A DNA stretch of 64,000 nucleotides. Origin: Bremia lactucae. Its lineage: Eukaryota; Oomycota; Peronosporomycetes; Peronosporales; Peronosporaceae. Below are positions 43,164 through 53,399 of the stretch, one piece after another (position 1 is the stretch's first letter; the number at the start of each line of letters is the position of its first letter). Under the pieces are notes generated by a model, which was given only the letters and a program-made list of their open reading frames with translations, did no database searches and had not been told where the DNA came from. Location of the stretch: contig NW_027152029.1 of the NCBI RefSeq assembly GCF_004359215.1, forward strand, positions 400,225 to 464,224, given 5' to 3'. The position numbers were made by a program, and so were the translations under genes.

Positions 43164-43850
43164 TCATAAGAGAAGCGCGCCGTCTAATGGGGACCCTTTA
43201 AAGGGTACACCTGCATGAACTGCGTCATTGCAGCAGCAAATAGCATGTGAATCCCCACGAGAGGCAAGAAAATACCCGGCTTCGACAAAACGGTGCAACT
43301 TATACCGTGTACCGATTATGAATCTCTTTTCAAAGCGGCCAAGTACAGTAACAATTTTGTCTAGCCAGTCCTTAAGGCTCACGCTTGATACGTTTTCTAG
43401 AAATACATCCCAAGCTGAGAATAAGGCACTCAATCCTCGGGACGCTTGCGAGTGTATCATTGATGTCGATAAAAAAGCATCGATGAAGAACTCGTGTTCG
43501 TCCTCGCAAGGGTTGGAAAGCCTTGATAAGTCGGAATTTGTATCGATCGGTTGTCTCTCCAGACCAACGAATGAAGTTAGTCGAGCCAACACTCCATCCG
43601 AAGAGGTCCTTACGATCACTTCGTTCCTGGTGATGCACAATAGCATCACCAGATAAAAATCACCATTTTCGGAGTCATTACAAGATGACTTCTCATCATA
43701 TCGGTCGGACAGACCGAACATTTGCTCGAAGTATTCATCATTCGAATCGCCAGAACCCTCTGGTTTGGCGATAACGGCCCAGAGAGATCCGGAGGCCTTT
43801 ACAGATGTTTTTGAGTCGGACAAGATCCGATTTCTTATAAAATACAACAT
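43164..43850 (-). CDS. Antisense gene of element G (family 3), 228-codon open frame
   Basis: Minus-strand open frame with internal order matching the other antisense genes: acidic Asp/Ser-rich N-terminal part (EPEGSGDSNDEYFEQMFGLS), DSENGDFYLVMLLCITRNEV, then the shared core (DEHEFFIDAFLSTSMIHSQA, LFSAWDVFLENVSS, WLDKIVTVLGRFEKR) and RYKLHRFVEAGYFLASRGDS. The last stretch lines up with KLHRLSRDAGIPCLLWGDSC of element I, but most of the Cys are lost. It ends just before the chromodomain. It continues in another frame at 43162-42869. Function unknown. Confidence 0.6.
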   Translation of the reverse strand: MLYFIRNRILSDSKTSVKASGSLWAVIAKPEGSGDSNDEYFEQMFGLSDRYDEKSSCNDSENGDFYLVMLLCITRNEVIVRTSSDGVLARLTSFVGLERQPIDTNSDLSRLSNPCEDEHEFFIDAFLSTSMIHSQASRGLSALFSAWDVFLENVSSVSLKDWLDKIVTVLGRFEKRFIIGTRYKLHRFVEAGYFLASRGDSHAICCCNDAVHAGVPFKGSPLDGALLL

Positions 43851-44107
43851 ACTGAGTTACAGGCGAATTGTCACTCTTGAGCGTCTGCTTGTTTGATTCT
43901 TTAAGTAGCTGCGCCTAGTCGTGCAGCTGCTAGGTTGGTCACCTTAAAGGTGCACCGCATGGGCTTGTTAACCGTGCGATGAGTTTGTTGGAAAAAATGA
44001 GTTTACAAGGCCAACAAGTGCTCCCTGTCGTGCAGAGACACAATAGTACTCTCTGTCAGAAAAAAACAGTCACAAGTGATTATTGGTCAAGCCCCCTCCA
44101 TGCAAGA

Positions 44108-44345
44108 TGAACGGGGTAGATCGTTTCATAAATATCTATAACGTATAAGAGGAATAATAAAGAAGAAGTACTATCTCAATTCTATAGGTCCTGTAATCAA
44201 TATTACCTTATATGGTATAATAGTGACAGTCTTAGGACAGTTCTATTTATTGGTTAATTTAAACTTTCTAAAATAACCCCGCCAATTGCCGCTAGACGCG
44301 CAAATGGGCGGTGAACAATGGTCAATATACATATGTTTATTATTA
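44108..44345 (+). repeat. Diverged, truncated 3' LTR of element G
   Basis: TGAACGGGGTAGATCGTTTC resembles an LTR start. The internal marker AACCCCGCCAATTGCCGC ... GGCGGTGAACAATGG matches family 3 LTRs. It stops matching near 44345. Confidence 0.6.
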
Positions 44346-44787
44346 AAGAGACGTGAATCTTCCATCAATTTTGTAGCAAATCCTCTCAGTTTGATATGAT
44401 TGGCTATTTGCTTCTATAGTGCTAATGTGGTTTTGGTCACTTTCTTGGTCACATCTAGTGCATGTGCTCATATTTACAAAGAGCAAGAGGGCACATTTCA
44501 TGAGGTTGAGGAAGTGCGGCAACAGGACCCACGGGACTTCGAGGACCCAGTTTACAGAATATAATGTTCTTTTGTCAGGAATAGCCAATTCCGTAAATTA
44601 TTAGGACTCAGTTTACGAATAAAATATTTTGTGTCGTGAACGAGTCGTAAACCAGTGAATAGTCGAATAAGAAAGGTCACAAAAGAACGAGCGCGAACTG
44701 GACTGAATGATTGCAAACTGAGCACAAAATAGCTGACGTCGAATGGCAGCGAGCGGGCAGTAGATTAACGGTAACCTATATTTAGTT
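44346..44787. other. Unassigned insert between LTRs
   Basis: No recognised coding. A minus frame at 44343-44588 (81 codons) shows no known motif. It lies between a truncated LTR and a complete reverse LTR. Confidence 0.4.
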
Positions 44788-45219
44788 TGTAACGGGGCAC
44801 TTTAGCTAGTCGTGTTAACAGTACTAGACAACCGTCACTGATTACAGTGAAGGTGGGGTGGTTCGGTTACTTCACGTACTCGATGTGCAGAAAAAGAATA
44901 CATAGCCTTAGCTACCAAAGGTTCGCTCTAAGGCTTTAGAATCGGAAACGTAAATCTGTATTATTATATTCAGTTCGTACGTAACGATATTCTATTAACT
45001 ACTGACTTTGTTATATTATAACTTACAATGTATGGCGCCTACTTGCGCACCGCACAATCGTGTCTTATAACGATTGGCGTGGTAAATTTAAACTTAAAAT
45101 TCAATCAATACAACTTAATGTCTTATTGCGTCAATATTACGAAATTTGGTAATATTGGAACTATTAAGTCAAATTAAAAAGATGGAAATAATATTTATGT
45201 AACGGGACACCCCGTTACA
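44788..45219 (-). repeat. 3' LTR of element H (family 3)
   Basis: Minus strand: hairpin start TGTAACGGGGTGTCCCGTTA CA, end AGTGCCCCGTTACA; 432 bp; contains CGCCAATCGTTATAAGACAC and GGTGCGCAAGTAGGCGCC. Confidence 0.85.
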
Positions 45220-45376
45220 TCACCTTCCCTAAACCAACAGTCATAATAGTGACTGATGTAAAGTGACAGGAAAATATTATTATGTCTTTCTTTATAGTTT
45301 TGTATTGTTGTTTTTTGTAAAAAATCTAATTTTTGTCGCATTAATGATCTTTGTCCAGAAATCAATTCGTTTGCCC

Positions 45377-46480
45377 ATGGTTATCAACAATTCTGTGCGC
45401 GTAGCCCGTGAGGCCGCGAAGCTGGTAGCTGCACGGATTAGTGCAGCTGTTGATAAGGCAAATGTTTTGTAGACGCTAATGCGTCTACAATGGGGAATAA
45501 GTCACCTACTCATTGCAAGTGACGGTGACAAGTCACCTGCTACACCAATTGTAGGTGACTGGTCCAAGTCACCGTCATCGCTCGACTCAGTGGCTACTGA
45601 GAAGACCGCCGGATCACCCGTGGCAAGTCCGTTAAACCTTTGAATTTCAACGTGACAATTAGAGAGGTTATGACGAGGTTCTTCGACTCGTCGGGCCTCT
45701 TTAGTGGGGAGTCATCTAATGATGGGTCCATGGTCGACGATCCCTCTATTGACGTTAGCGTGCGTCACCAGAAATGAAGTGATCGTGAGGGGAAGAATGC
45801 TGCTAGTGGTGCTAGTTTGCATTACCAGAAAAGGAGTGATTCTAAAGATCGCTCCGAGAGCCATGTTAGCGTTAAGATTAACATGAGCCAACGGGAAGGG
45901 ACCGTATTGTTTTGCGGTTCGCTCCCGTGAAGAAGCCTTGGTCAGCCTCTAAGGGTAACCAGTATGAACAACGATCGATTTCATATTTTCGAAGCGCTCA
46001 CGAAAAGCAACCAGCTTGTCAAGCCAGACCTCACGATCTATGCTTTGCACATTCTGTACAAATGCTGCCCAAGCTTGGAACAAAGGTTTGACATCATTTG
46101 CCCGCTTACAAGTGTACTACCGATACCGAAATGTTTTTTTGATGAAGAATTCCATTTAATCCTCACCAGCCTCGCGGAGCCTGGTGAGTCGAACAACGGA
46201 ATAGTCGGTGCACGCTACAAGCTGCACCCTTTTTTTTAGAGTGGCAGGGATACGTTGCCTCTCGTGGGAAGTCTCATATCCATGCTGATATAAGGGCACA
46301 GCTCGTGCCCCTAAGGAAGCATACTCCCACAAAGATCCTCACTGGAGGACGCTCATCTCTTGTTAGATGCGCGTAAGGATTGAAAATGTCCAATCCTTTT
46401 ACGAGCGCGGGAAGTGCTCGTTCTCTGATGGACCCTCTGTCGAGGAGGATGGGTTTCGTCGTACTGTCGAACAAGACCCG
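45377..46480 (+). pseudogene. Antisense gene of element H (family 3)
   Basis: Plus strand, starting MVINNSVRVAREAAKLVAAR at 45377, 158 bp from the LTR. The start is homologous to element I (MATNKSVRVGRDAAKLVAAR at 49836, minus). Downstream, in changing frames: TTREVMTR-like near 45660, MRHQK- and LHYQKRSDSKDRSESHVSV-like blocks (45765-45880), PACQARPHDLC on the wrong frame for the WLDKL core, YKLHPFFRVAGIRCLSWE near 46210-46270, then KEAYSHKDPHWRTLIS near 46310-46355. The last block matches KEAYSLKDPHWRTLIS of element I. Multiple stops. Confidence 0.55.
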
Positions 46481-47089
46481 GAACATCCAATTATTTGAGC
46501 ACCCGCTGTCGCTTTCTGCGAAAGAAAAGACCTTATCCCCTATCCAAACGATTTTTGCTTTGAAGGATCGTAAGGGCAATAAACTTGACTCGCACCAATA
46601 GTTCTTTACTGCATTTGCGGAACAGGCTCAGCCGAAGTTCACAGCACTGATGGATGTTGCCACTATGCTTAACAAGTAAACAATCTATCAGCTGCTCTCG
46701 GTATTTGAGCGCAACAATCAGATTAGAGGAGCCTTCGGACAAATCGAGGTCGAGTAACCCCTTCAGAGTTTAGGCAATTGGATTATTCCTGCTCAGAATT
46801 TAAGTAAAAAAATCCAATACCTTAGAAATCAGCAGAAAGCTGTTTCGGCTTCTTCCTGTTGATTTTTCGGTCTACCGATTCGAAGAGATTAGCAGAACTC
46901 CACTAAAAGCGTACTCTAAGACGCTTCACACTGAACTGGGCGCCTTTGTGCCATTCGGTGGGAACACGTACCTTGCAGAGGACAGAATTTTTACATTCGA
47001 AGTTATGGCACGGGAGAACTGCAAATGGACGTTGCATTATGAAAAGGGTGCTGTGGCTCGAACTGATGTACCACAAGACCTTATTGCGT
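46481..47089. other. Unassigned stretch with an open plus-strand frame
   Basis: Between elements H and I. From about 46825 a plus-strand frame stays open through RKLFRLLPVDFSVYRFEEIS, LGAFVPFGGNTYLAEDRIFT and ENCKWTLHYEKGAVARTDVP, and runs in frame into integrase sequence at 47100. I do not recognise this text. It could be a foreign fragment or a diverged pol linker. Confidence 0.4.
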
Positions 47090-47099
47090 CGATTTCACA

Positions 47100-48310
47100 G
47101 CGCAGGCGCTGGCCACACCAGTATGATTTCGTCTGCAAGTACATACGTGCTTGCGAAGTTTGTCAAAGGGTGAACCAGTGCTTCATCCCGTGCTCCGTTA
47201 CAACCTGTGCCTGTTCCGGCAGAATGCTAATAGTCTGTATCCATGGACTTCGGCTTCGGATTTCTCGACGAGGAATATAAGAACAATGGTATTCTTCTTT
47301 TCGTTGAACATTTCAGCAAAATGGTACATCTTGCTACATCCCTGGCGTCATCTCAGCCAAAGGCTGTGCTCGTGAGTTTGTTGACAAGATATTTCAACTC
47401 CATAGATTACCCCGTGAACTTGGCTGAGATCGAGACCATAAATGCATGGCAGCGTTTTGGCAATCTGTGTTCAAATCAGTCGAAAATGTTAACTTTTGAT
47501 TATGTGGTTAGACAGAACGTGCAAATCTTATCCTCGAAGAGATACTCCGTGGATACGTCCACTCTTTTACAAGCTGGAGCGAGTTCTTGCCGATGGTAGA
47601 ATTTACCATCGACAATATTTGCATGCTTCTACAAAGCATACACCTTTCTCGTGAATAACTTACGCCACCCACGTATATCCACCTTGTTTGAGAGTAACAC
47701 TTGAAGGGGGGAGGGAATCACTCGAGCAAAGAACAATCAAGCTCTTGCTCATCATGCATCAACTCTACGTTCGATGCGAAGGATACCATTGTTGATTTAA
47801 TCGACATTGAAAAGGACAAACTCAGCAATAGCGATAGTGCAAATACTGACTTTGATAACGCATCAACGAATACAATAATATTTGTGAGAACAATAATGCT
47901 CTCACTAATGAGGAGAACGACATCTCTGCAGTGCGCACCGATCGCACTGAAGACAAAAACAAAACCGAGTCGGCAGGTGATTCCTACTGGCCAGAGAAGC
48001 AGTGGTCCGTTTCGTATAGAATTCCATCACTTATGCAGTGGACCTACAGAAACGGAGCTCTGACGTAATGGAAGAGTAAAGATACTTTCATTTAAAATTA
48101 GTGACCTAGTCCTACTGTCTACAGTAAACCTACCAAAAGATGTCGTGACGAAAATATATTACTGCCCAAGTATATCGGCCCGTTTCGTGTACTATAGTAC
48201 ATCGCCAAGGCAATGCGTACACGATCGAGCTGCCTCGTAAGATGCCAACACATCCCTACGTTTGATGTCAGGCGTCTTCGCCCGCTCCATCCGTACGAGG
48301 TTTCTTCCGC
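47100..48310 (+). pseudogene. Integrase of element I
   Basis: YDFVCKYIRACEVCQRVN (zinc domain end) at 47120-47175. Then MDFGFGFLDEEYKNNGILLF with VEHFSKMVHLATS (first Asp, 47243-47340), and LLTRYFNSIDYPVNLAEIE where the second DRD motif is destroyed. VVRQNVQILSSKRYS is in place of QTERVNRILEEY (47508-47555). GPY/F is degraded: GNAYTIELPRKMPTHP at 48210-48256 with one shift. Confidence 0.7.
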
Positions 48311-48339
48311 TTTCAAATTGAAACTGGCACGGTATAGGG

Positions 48340-49836
48340 CATCCACCAAAGCCCAATGGTCCCGAGCCAACGCCTGCTGGACATTATCAACCATCATCGC
48401 TAATCCCCGGCGACGGATCGCTCGTCATTTATGTCCTCCCTCAAATTGTGAAGGACGTGATCCAAATCGCGATATTGATTTGGGTCTGTCAAACGAGATG
48501 AACCCGATTGTTATTCACCGCCACATCCCTTGATTGATTCGAGTGATGAGAAGCGTTTTCTCGTTGTACACCTCTCGAGCCACCGCGAGGTGGAAGGGGT
48601 TCGAACGAGCAATCTCGTTCGTTGGCGAGGGTATCTACCCTCGCATAATAGTGGGAACCTCGGTGTCAACTGACGTTTGATGTTCCGGGTCTCGTCTTGC
48701 AGTACACGGGACCCATCCAAGGTCCATGGGAGAACGAGCGCGGAAAGCGCTCGTAAAAAAATTGGAGATTCTCAATTTCTTGACGCATCTCGTAAGAGAT
48801 GAGAGTCCTCCAATGGGGATCTTTGAGGGAATATGCTTCCTTAGCGGCATGATATGCACCCTTAATACAGCATGGACATGAGTCCCCCACAAGAGGCAAG
48901 GGATTCCTGCATCTCTAGACAAACGGTGCAACCTAATAACGTGCACCGACTATGGTTCGTTTCTCGAGCCGTTCACGGAAAGCATTTAGCTTGTCAAGCC
49001 AGACCTCACGGCCTATGTCTTGTACATTCTGTACAAAAGCTATCCAAGCTTGGAACATAGGTTTGACATCCTTTCCCCGTTTAGAAGAGTACCACCGATG
49101 CCGTGAAAAGGCATCGATGAAGAATTTCGTATCATCCTCACCAGGTTTGTGAAGCCTGGATGAGTCGAATAGCGGAGTATGATATCGATCGTAGGTCATA
49201 CCAGACCAAAAAAATTGGTTACCCTTAGAGGGCAACCAAGGCCTCTTTTCAGAAGCGAACCGTAATGCATTGCGGTCAATATCCTGTTGACTCATGGTAA
49301 CGTTAATGCTAACTTGGCCCTGGGGGCGATCCCTAGAATCACTCCTTTCCTGGTGATGCAAACTCGCACCACCAGTAACGCTCTTCCCTTCGCGACCACT
49401 GAGTTTCTGGTGACGCATACTAACGTCACCAGAGTGGTCATCACCCACCGAGTCATCTGACGATGACTCCACACCAAAGAGGTCCGACGAGTCGAACAAC
49501 CTCGTCATCACCTCTCTTGTTGTCACGTAATACCCAAAGGTTTCACGGACTCGGCCCCGGGTGATTCGGCGGCCTTTACAGGAGACACTGAGTCGGGCGA
49601 TGCCGGTGACTTGGTCCAGTCACCTACAATTGGTGTAGGAGGTGAGTTGTCACCGTCTCCTGCAATGACAGATGACATTTTCGAGTCACCTTCAATGGGA
49701 TAGGAGGTGACGTATTCCCCGTAGTAGACGCATTAGCGTCTACTTTAACATAAGCATTACCAACAGCTGCACAGATCCGTGCAGCTACCAGCTTTGCGGC
49801 ATCACGGCCCACGCGCACAGACTTATTAGTCGCCAT
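48340..49836 (-). CDS. Antisense gene of element I (family 3), best-preserved family 3 copy
   Basis: Minus strand. Start MATNKSVRVGRDAAKLVAAR at 49836, 115 bp from the LTR. A long open piece of 197 codons (49526-48933) carries the acidic Ser/Asp stretch (SSDDSVGDDHSGDVSMRHQK), ASLHHQERSDSRDR, YHTPLFDSSRLHKPGEDDTK, FFIDAFSRHRWYSS, MFQAWIAFVQNVQDIGREVW and LDKLNAFRERLEKR. After a frame break follows the Cys signature, with KLHRLSRDAGIPCLLWG in one frame and GDSCPCC in the next. Then KEAYSLKDPHWRTLISYEMR and QEIENLQFFYERFPRSF to about 48700. A last helical piece lies at 48397 downward (MMVDNVQQALARDHWALVDA). No known family is recognised. Confidence 0.6.
48539..48670 (+). pseudogene. Chromodomain of element I
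   Basis: Frame SDEKRFLVVHLSSHREVEGV, RTSNLVRWRGYLPSHNSGN, ending in a stop after LGVN. SWEP has become SGNL. Sense chromodomain text is otherwise clear. Confidence 0.8.
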
Positions 49837-49950
49837 GATAATTTTGATCAAAATCAATATTTTAAATCGGCACTTTGATTAAAAAAAATTATACAAAATT
49901 ACACGGAAAGACATCAGTCACTATAGTGACTGTTGGTTAAGGGTGGGTGA

Positions 49951-50456
49951 TGTAATGGGGTGTCCCATTACATAAGTACTATTTTCTTTAGAGGAATAAT
50001 ACATATTATTTCTCATGAGTGAAAAAAATAAAGAATTACAAAAGTTATTATCGTATTGGTTTTGACTTAAATAGCTCTAATATTCCGAATTGGGTAATAT
50101 CGATTCAATAAGACATTAGCTCTATTGCTTGGTAAATTTAAGTCTAAATCTACCCCGCCAATCGTTTTAAGACACGATTGTACGGTGCGCAAGGAGGCGC
50201 CATACATAGTTAGTTATTAATATAATAAGTTCAGTACTAGATAGAAGATCGTTCGTAGAAACCTAAATGTATTAATTAATTTACTTTCTCAAATTTTACT
50301 CCTTTGAATTACCTTTGGTAGATAAAGTCCCTTAGCTACTTACAAACCTTTCTATGTATCCTTGTGTAGCTGAAGTTTTGAGACACCTAACCTATACTGT
50401 AACCAGTGTAAGGTTAATTAGTACTGATCAGTACTAGTGTAAGGTGCCGCGTTGCA
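49951..50456 (+). repeat. 3' LTR of element I (family 3)
   Basis: Hairpin start TGTAATGGGGTGTCCCATTA CA, end GGTGCCGCGTTGCA (terminus mutated); 506 bp; purine tract directly before. Confidence 0.85.
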
Positions 50457-50800
50457 CAGCACACTGTGCCAAGATTATGGTCAATGCAGTTGAAAACAAC
50501 CTGCCATTCCCACTTATCACCTGCAGTAGCTATGGGTTGACTCGTTGCTGGAAAAAGACATTCCATTGCCCTGAAGCTCCTCTGGCGCTTTCAGCTTTCC
50601 TTTGTCAAATATTCTCTAGAGTTCTTCTGCTTTCCTCCATGGGCACAAGTCAGCCACACTTTTCTTACTTGATTGCTCTTGCTTTGCTTTGATCTCTTCC
50701 TAGAGACAGTAAATTCTTCGGACAAAGCATGGACCTGGACAGAAGCTTCAGCTTCCATAAGAGTTGGATAGACAAATTGTTTCATTGTAAAGGGAGAAGT
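50457..50800 (-). pseudogene. N-terminal fragment of a MULE transposase (FAR1-like DNA-binding region)
   Basis: Minus strand from 50785: MKQFVYPTLMEAEASVQVHA, then RKRSKQSKSNQVRKVWLTCA with HGGKQ. After a shift comes KRQRSFRAMECLFPATS, then KWEWQVVFNCIDHNL. The pattern V.L.C.RGGK ... CPF ... W.....HNH is the WRKY/GCM-related zinc domain at the start of many MULE and FAR1-like proteins; here Cys and His ligands are partly changed. It begins directly after an LTR end, so it was probably interrupted there. Confidence 0.55.
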
Positions 50801-51339
50801 GGGTGTTTTTTCTGAGCTTTTGGGTGCTTTCTCTGGGCGTCAAAGTGATATCTGTCGGGTGTCTGTCGGGTGTCTGTTTTTAATTAATTAATCCAGTGGG
50901 TGGGTGTCCCCTATCTAAGGGAAAAGGGTGTGCCCCCCATCAAAGGGGGGGGGTCCCCATAATTCTTCTTTATTAAGGCCACTACTATATGTACACACCC
51001 TTTGCTATTTGTACATGCCCGCGACATATAGCCCGACATGTAGCCAATCCGAACGCATAGAAAATATAAGTGCACTGCGTGTCTTATCAATCAAGCATTT
51101 GCGATGAGTGGAGACTGGCCGAAACCCACAACCACTGATCTGCATCAGCATGTGCAATATAGGACCTCAACAGCTTCCTGCGACGCTCAAAAGCTTGCCA
51201 AGAATTTGACTTACCTAAAATATAAGAGGAATTCTTTGCAGGTGATGACGCTTGGCAAAACGTTTTAGTGTGCATCGTGTTTGACGGTCATGAGCAAATA
51301 CACGATGAGATGCTTATATATCTGAAAGCCATCGGATAG
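50801..51339. other. Unassigned stretch between MULE fragment and element J
   Basis: G-run/C-run rich repeats near 50895-50960 (GGGTGTCCCC, GTGCCCCCC, GGGGGGGGGTCCCC) may be degraded transposon ends. A 62-codon minus frame at 51087-51275 shows no known motif. Confidence 0.4.
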
Positions 51340-51399
51340 TACAACAAACATTTGCTTATGACACTGGCACCAATGCCGGCACTATCGATCATCAGTTGG

Positions 51400-51537
51400 A
51401 AACGAGGTTCTCAACTCTTATGCGAGGGTGATTACTCTCGCCAAGGAACAAGATAACTCGTCTGATTCCCTTTTCCTCACGGTGACCCGAGAGGCGCTCA
51501 ACAAGAAAACGCTTCTCACCACTCGATTTCGTCAATC
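51400..51537 (-). pseudogene. Chromodomain of element J
   Basis: Minus strand: SGEKRFLVERLSGHREEKGI, then RRVILFLGE with a frame break, then EPRFQL. The N-terminal half is clear. Confidence 0.7.
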
Positions 51538-51540
51538 GAT

Positions 51541-51744
51541 GTGGAGGGGGAGGAAAAATCGGGTTCGCCTCGTTTGACGAACCCGAATCAACGTCGTGAT
51601 TTGGATAACGTCCTTCACTATTTGAGGGAGGACATTGATGACGAGCGCTCCCGTCGCCGGGAGTTAGCGGTAATTGTACGCAAGTTGCGACTGATCAACT
51701 GGCAAACGGAAGGACACATCAGTCATTTCAAAACGAGCTGGTGA
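51541..51744 (+). pseudogene. Antisense gene fragment of element J (helical C-terminal part)
   Basis: Plus-strand frame containing RRDLDNVLHYLREDIDDERS and RRRELAVIVRKLRL. This resembles the antisense tail of units B and C (DKIDHFLHDLEEGLDHERG), placed between chromodomain and GPY/F as there. Predicted helical. Confidence 0.5.
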
Positions 51745-53172
51745 CAGCCCGTAAGAATATCTATTCCTTTGAGGAAAAAGTGGATCGTGTGTTTCATAAG
51801 AACCAGACTCTGTCCCGAGACTTTCACTCTTAAGCTCGGGACCATCAACGTTCCGGGGTGATATGGAAATGGAAAAAGCCTCGTACTGATGGTAAGGGCG
51901 GAGACGCCCAGCAAAAAACATAGGATGCGTACGCATCCTACGAGGCAGCTCGGTTGTGAACGCATTGCCTTGGCAGTGCTGTACACGGAACGGGTCAATA
52001 TACTTGGGCAGTAATATAATACTGCCCACATTCATTGCTACATGTTTTGGTAAGTTTTCCGTATACAGTAGGACTAGGTCGTTAACATTAAATGAAAGAA
52101 TGCTTGATCTCTATTTTTTTGTCAGAGTTCCATTTCTGTCGGTCCACCGCATCAGCGATGGATTCCTGTACGAAACGGACCGCTGCTTCTGTAGCCACCA
52201 GAAAATTACCTGCTGGCTTGGTTTTGTTTTTATTTTCAGTGCGACCGGTTCGCACTGCGGAGATGTCAATATCCTCTTCGGTGAGAGCATTATTGCTCTC
52301 ACAAATATCATCGTTTTCGACGCTGAGCCTTTAAGCATCGTTATCAAATTTAGTAGTAGCATTATTGATAATACTGAGTTTGTCCAATTCAATGTTGAAC
52401 CAATCAACATTGGTATCCTTCGCATTGACCGTAGAGTCTATACGTGATGAGCAAGTGTTAAAAAGTTTTTTGCTTAGCGAGTCCCCCCCTTGAATAAGAG
52501 TCACTCTCAAACAAGGTGGGTATACGTGGATGACGTTAGCAGTTCATGAAAAAACGGTGTATGATTTTAGAAGCATGCACTGAATTGTTCATGGCAAATT
52601 CTACCATCGACAAGTATTCGCCCCAAGCGTGGACGGATCTGCCGAGTATCTCTTCGAAGATACGATTCGCACGATTTCAGGATGATCAGAAGTTGATATT
52701 TTCAACTGTTTTCCAACACAGTTTGCCAAAACGTCGTCGTGAATCTAGGGTCTCGATCTGAGACCAGATCAGAGGGGAACCCATGGAGTCGAATACGTGT
52801 CAACAAAGACACGAGCACAGCCTTTGGCTGTGATCGACTCCAAGACTGCAGCAAAATCTTCCAATTTGCTGAAGTGATCAACAAAACCAAGAATACGATT
52901 ATCTTGTGATCGTCGTCAGGAAATCCGAAGACGAAGTCCATAGATACGGATTGCCAACACTCTGCCTGAACAGGCAGAGGTTATAACGGAGCTCGGGATA
53001 AAGCACTGGGCTTCACCCGTTGACAAATTTTGCAAGCACGTATATACATGCGGACGAGCTCATACTGGCGTAGCCAGTAGAAGTCGCGACTTATCGTGAG
53101 ATAAGCCTTTTCATGTCCACGATGACGACTTATTAATACATTGTGATACTCATACATTATGCGTAAACGCAA
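51664..53172 (-). pseudogene. Integrase of element J
   Basis: Zinc domain RLRIMYEYHNVLISRHRGHE, then YWLRQYELVRMYIRACKICQ at 53172-52981. Core MDFVFGFPDDDHKIIVFLV and LVSDRDPRFTTTFWQ (52941-52702) with frameshifts between. A linker (52425-52111) is followed by GPY/F: LLPKYIDPFRVQHCQGNAFT, then THPMFFAGRLRPYHQ at 52035-51870. Confidence 0.75.
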
Positions 53173-53399
53173 ATCAGTATGGGTGGGTTAACGACACGAG
53201 ATGTCTCGCCAGCAATGGCTGTGTAATACAGTAAATTATTGCGTGTTGTGTATCGATCCTTTGAGGATCGGTACAGTTTTGACAATCCTTTCAAGTATTG
53301 TTGTAACGGATTTTTGAGGTAATTTAGTAGCCGTTTAAGAGCCGTATTTTATTGATAAGCTCTTATAACGTCGTCAAGTAAGTTGACCACGGAAAACTT

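Larger units (their letters stand above)
36659..44345 (+). mobile_element. Element G: family 3 Gypsy element, nearly full length but heavily mutated
   Basis: 5' LTR 36659-37136, primer-site-like CCTGGTAGCACTTCG, gag, protease, linker, RT, RNase H, integrase, GPY/F, chromodomain, antisense gene, and a diverged partial 3' LTR from about 44108. All coding parts are broken. G has local rearrangements in RT (direct duplication and foldback). Confidence 0.8.
44788..46480 (-). mobile_element. Element H: 3' end of a family 3 element, minus strand
   Basis: The LTR (44788-45219) lies at the left. The minus-strand purine tract TTTAGGGAAGGTGA immediately precedes the LTR TG at 45219. To the right lies the antisense gene (plus strand) and, on the minus strand near 46480-46430, the end of a chromodomain (DVPGLVRQYDETHP). 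The rest is lost. Confidence 0.75.
47090..50456 (+). mobile_element. Element I: 3' half of a family 3 Gypsy element
   Basis: It starts within the integrase zinc domain and continues through integrase core, GPY/F, chromodomain, antisense gene, purine tract (AAGGGTGGGTGA) and a complete 3' LTR ending at 50456. The 5' half is absent. Confidence 0.8.

Noticed and set aside
50591..50785. Possible secreted effector (RXLR or CRN) at the MULE fragment or elsewhere
   Set aside because: No signal peptide with RXLR-EER or LFLAK motif was found in any frame I read; the region fits a MULE N-terminus better.
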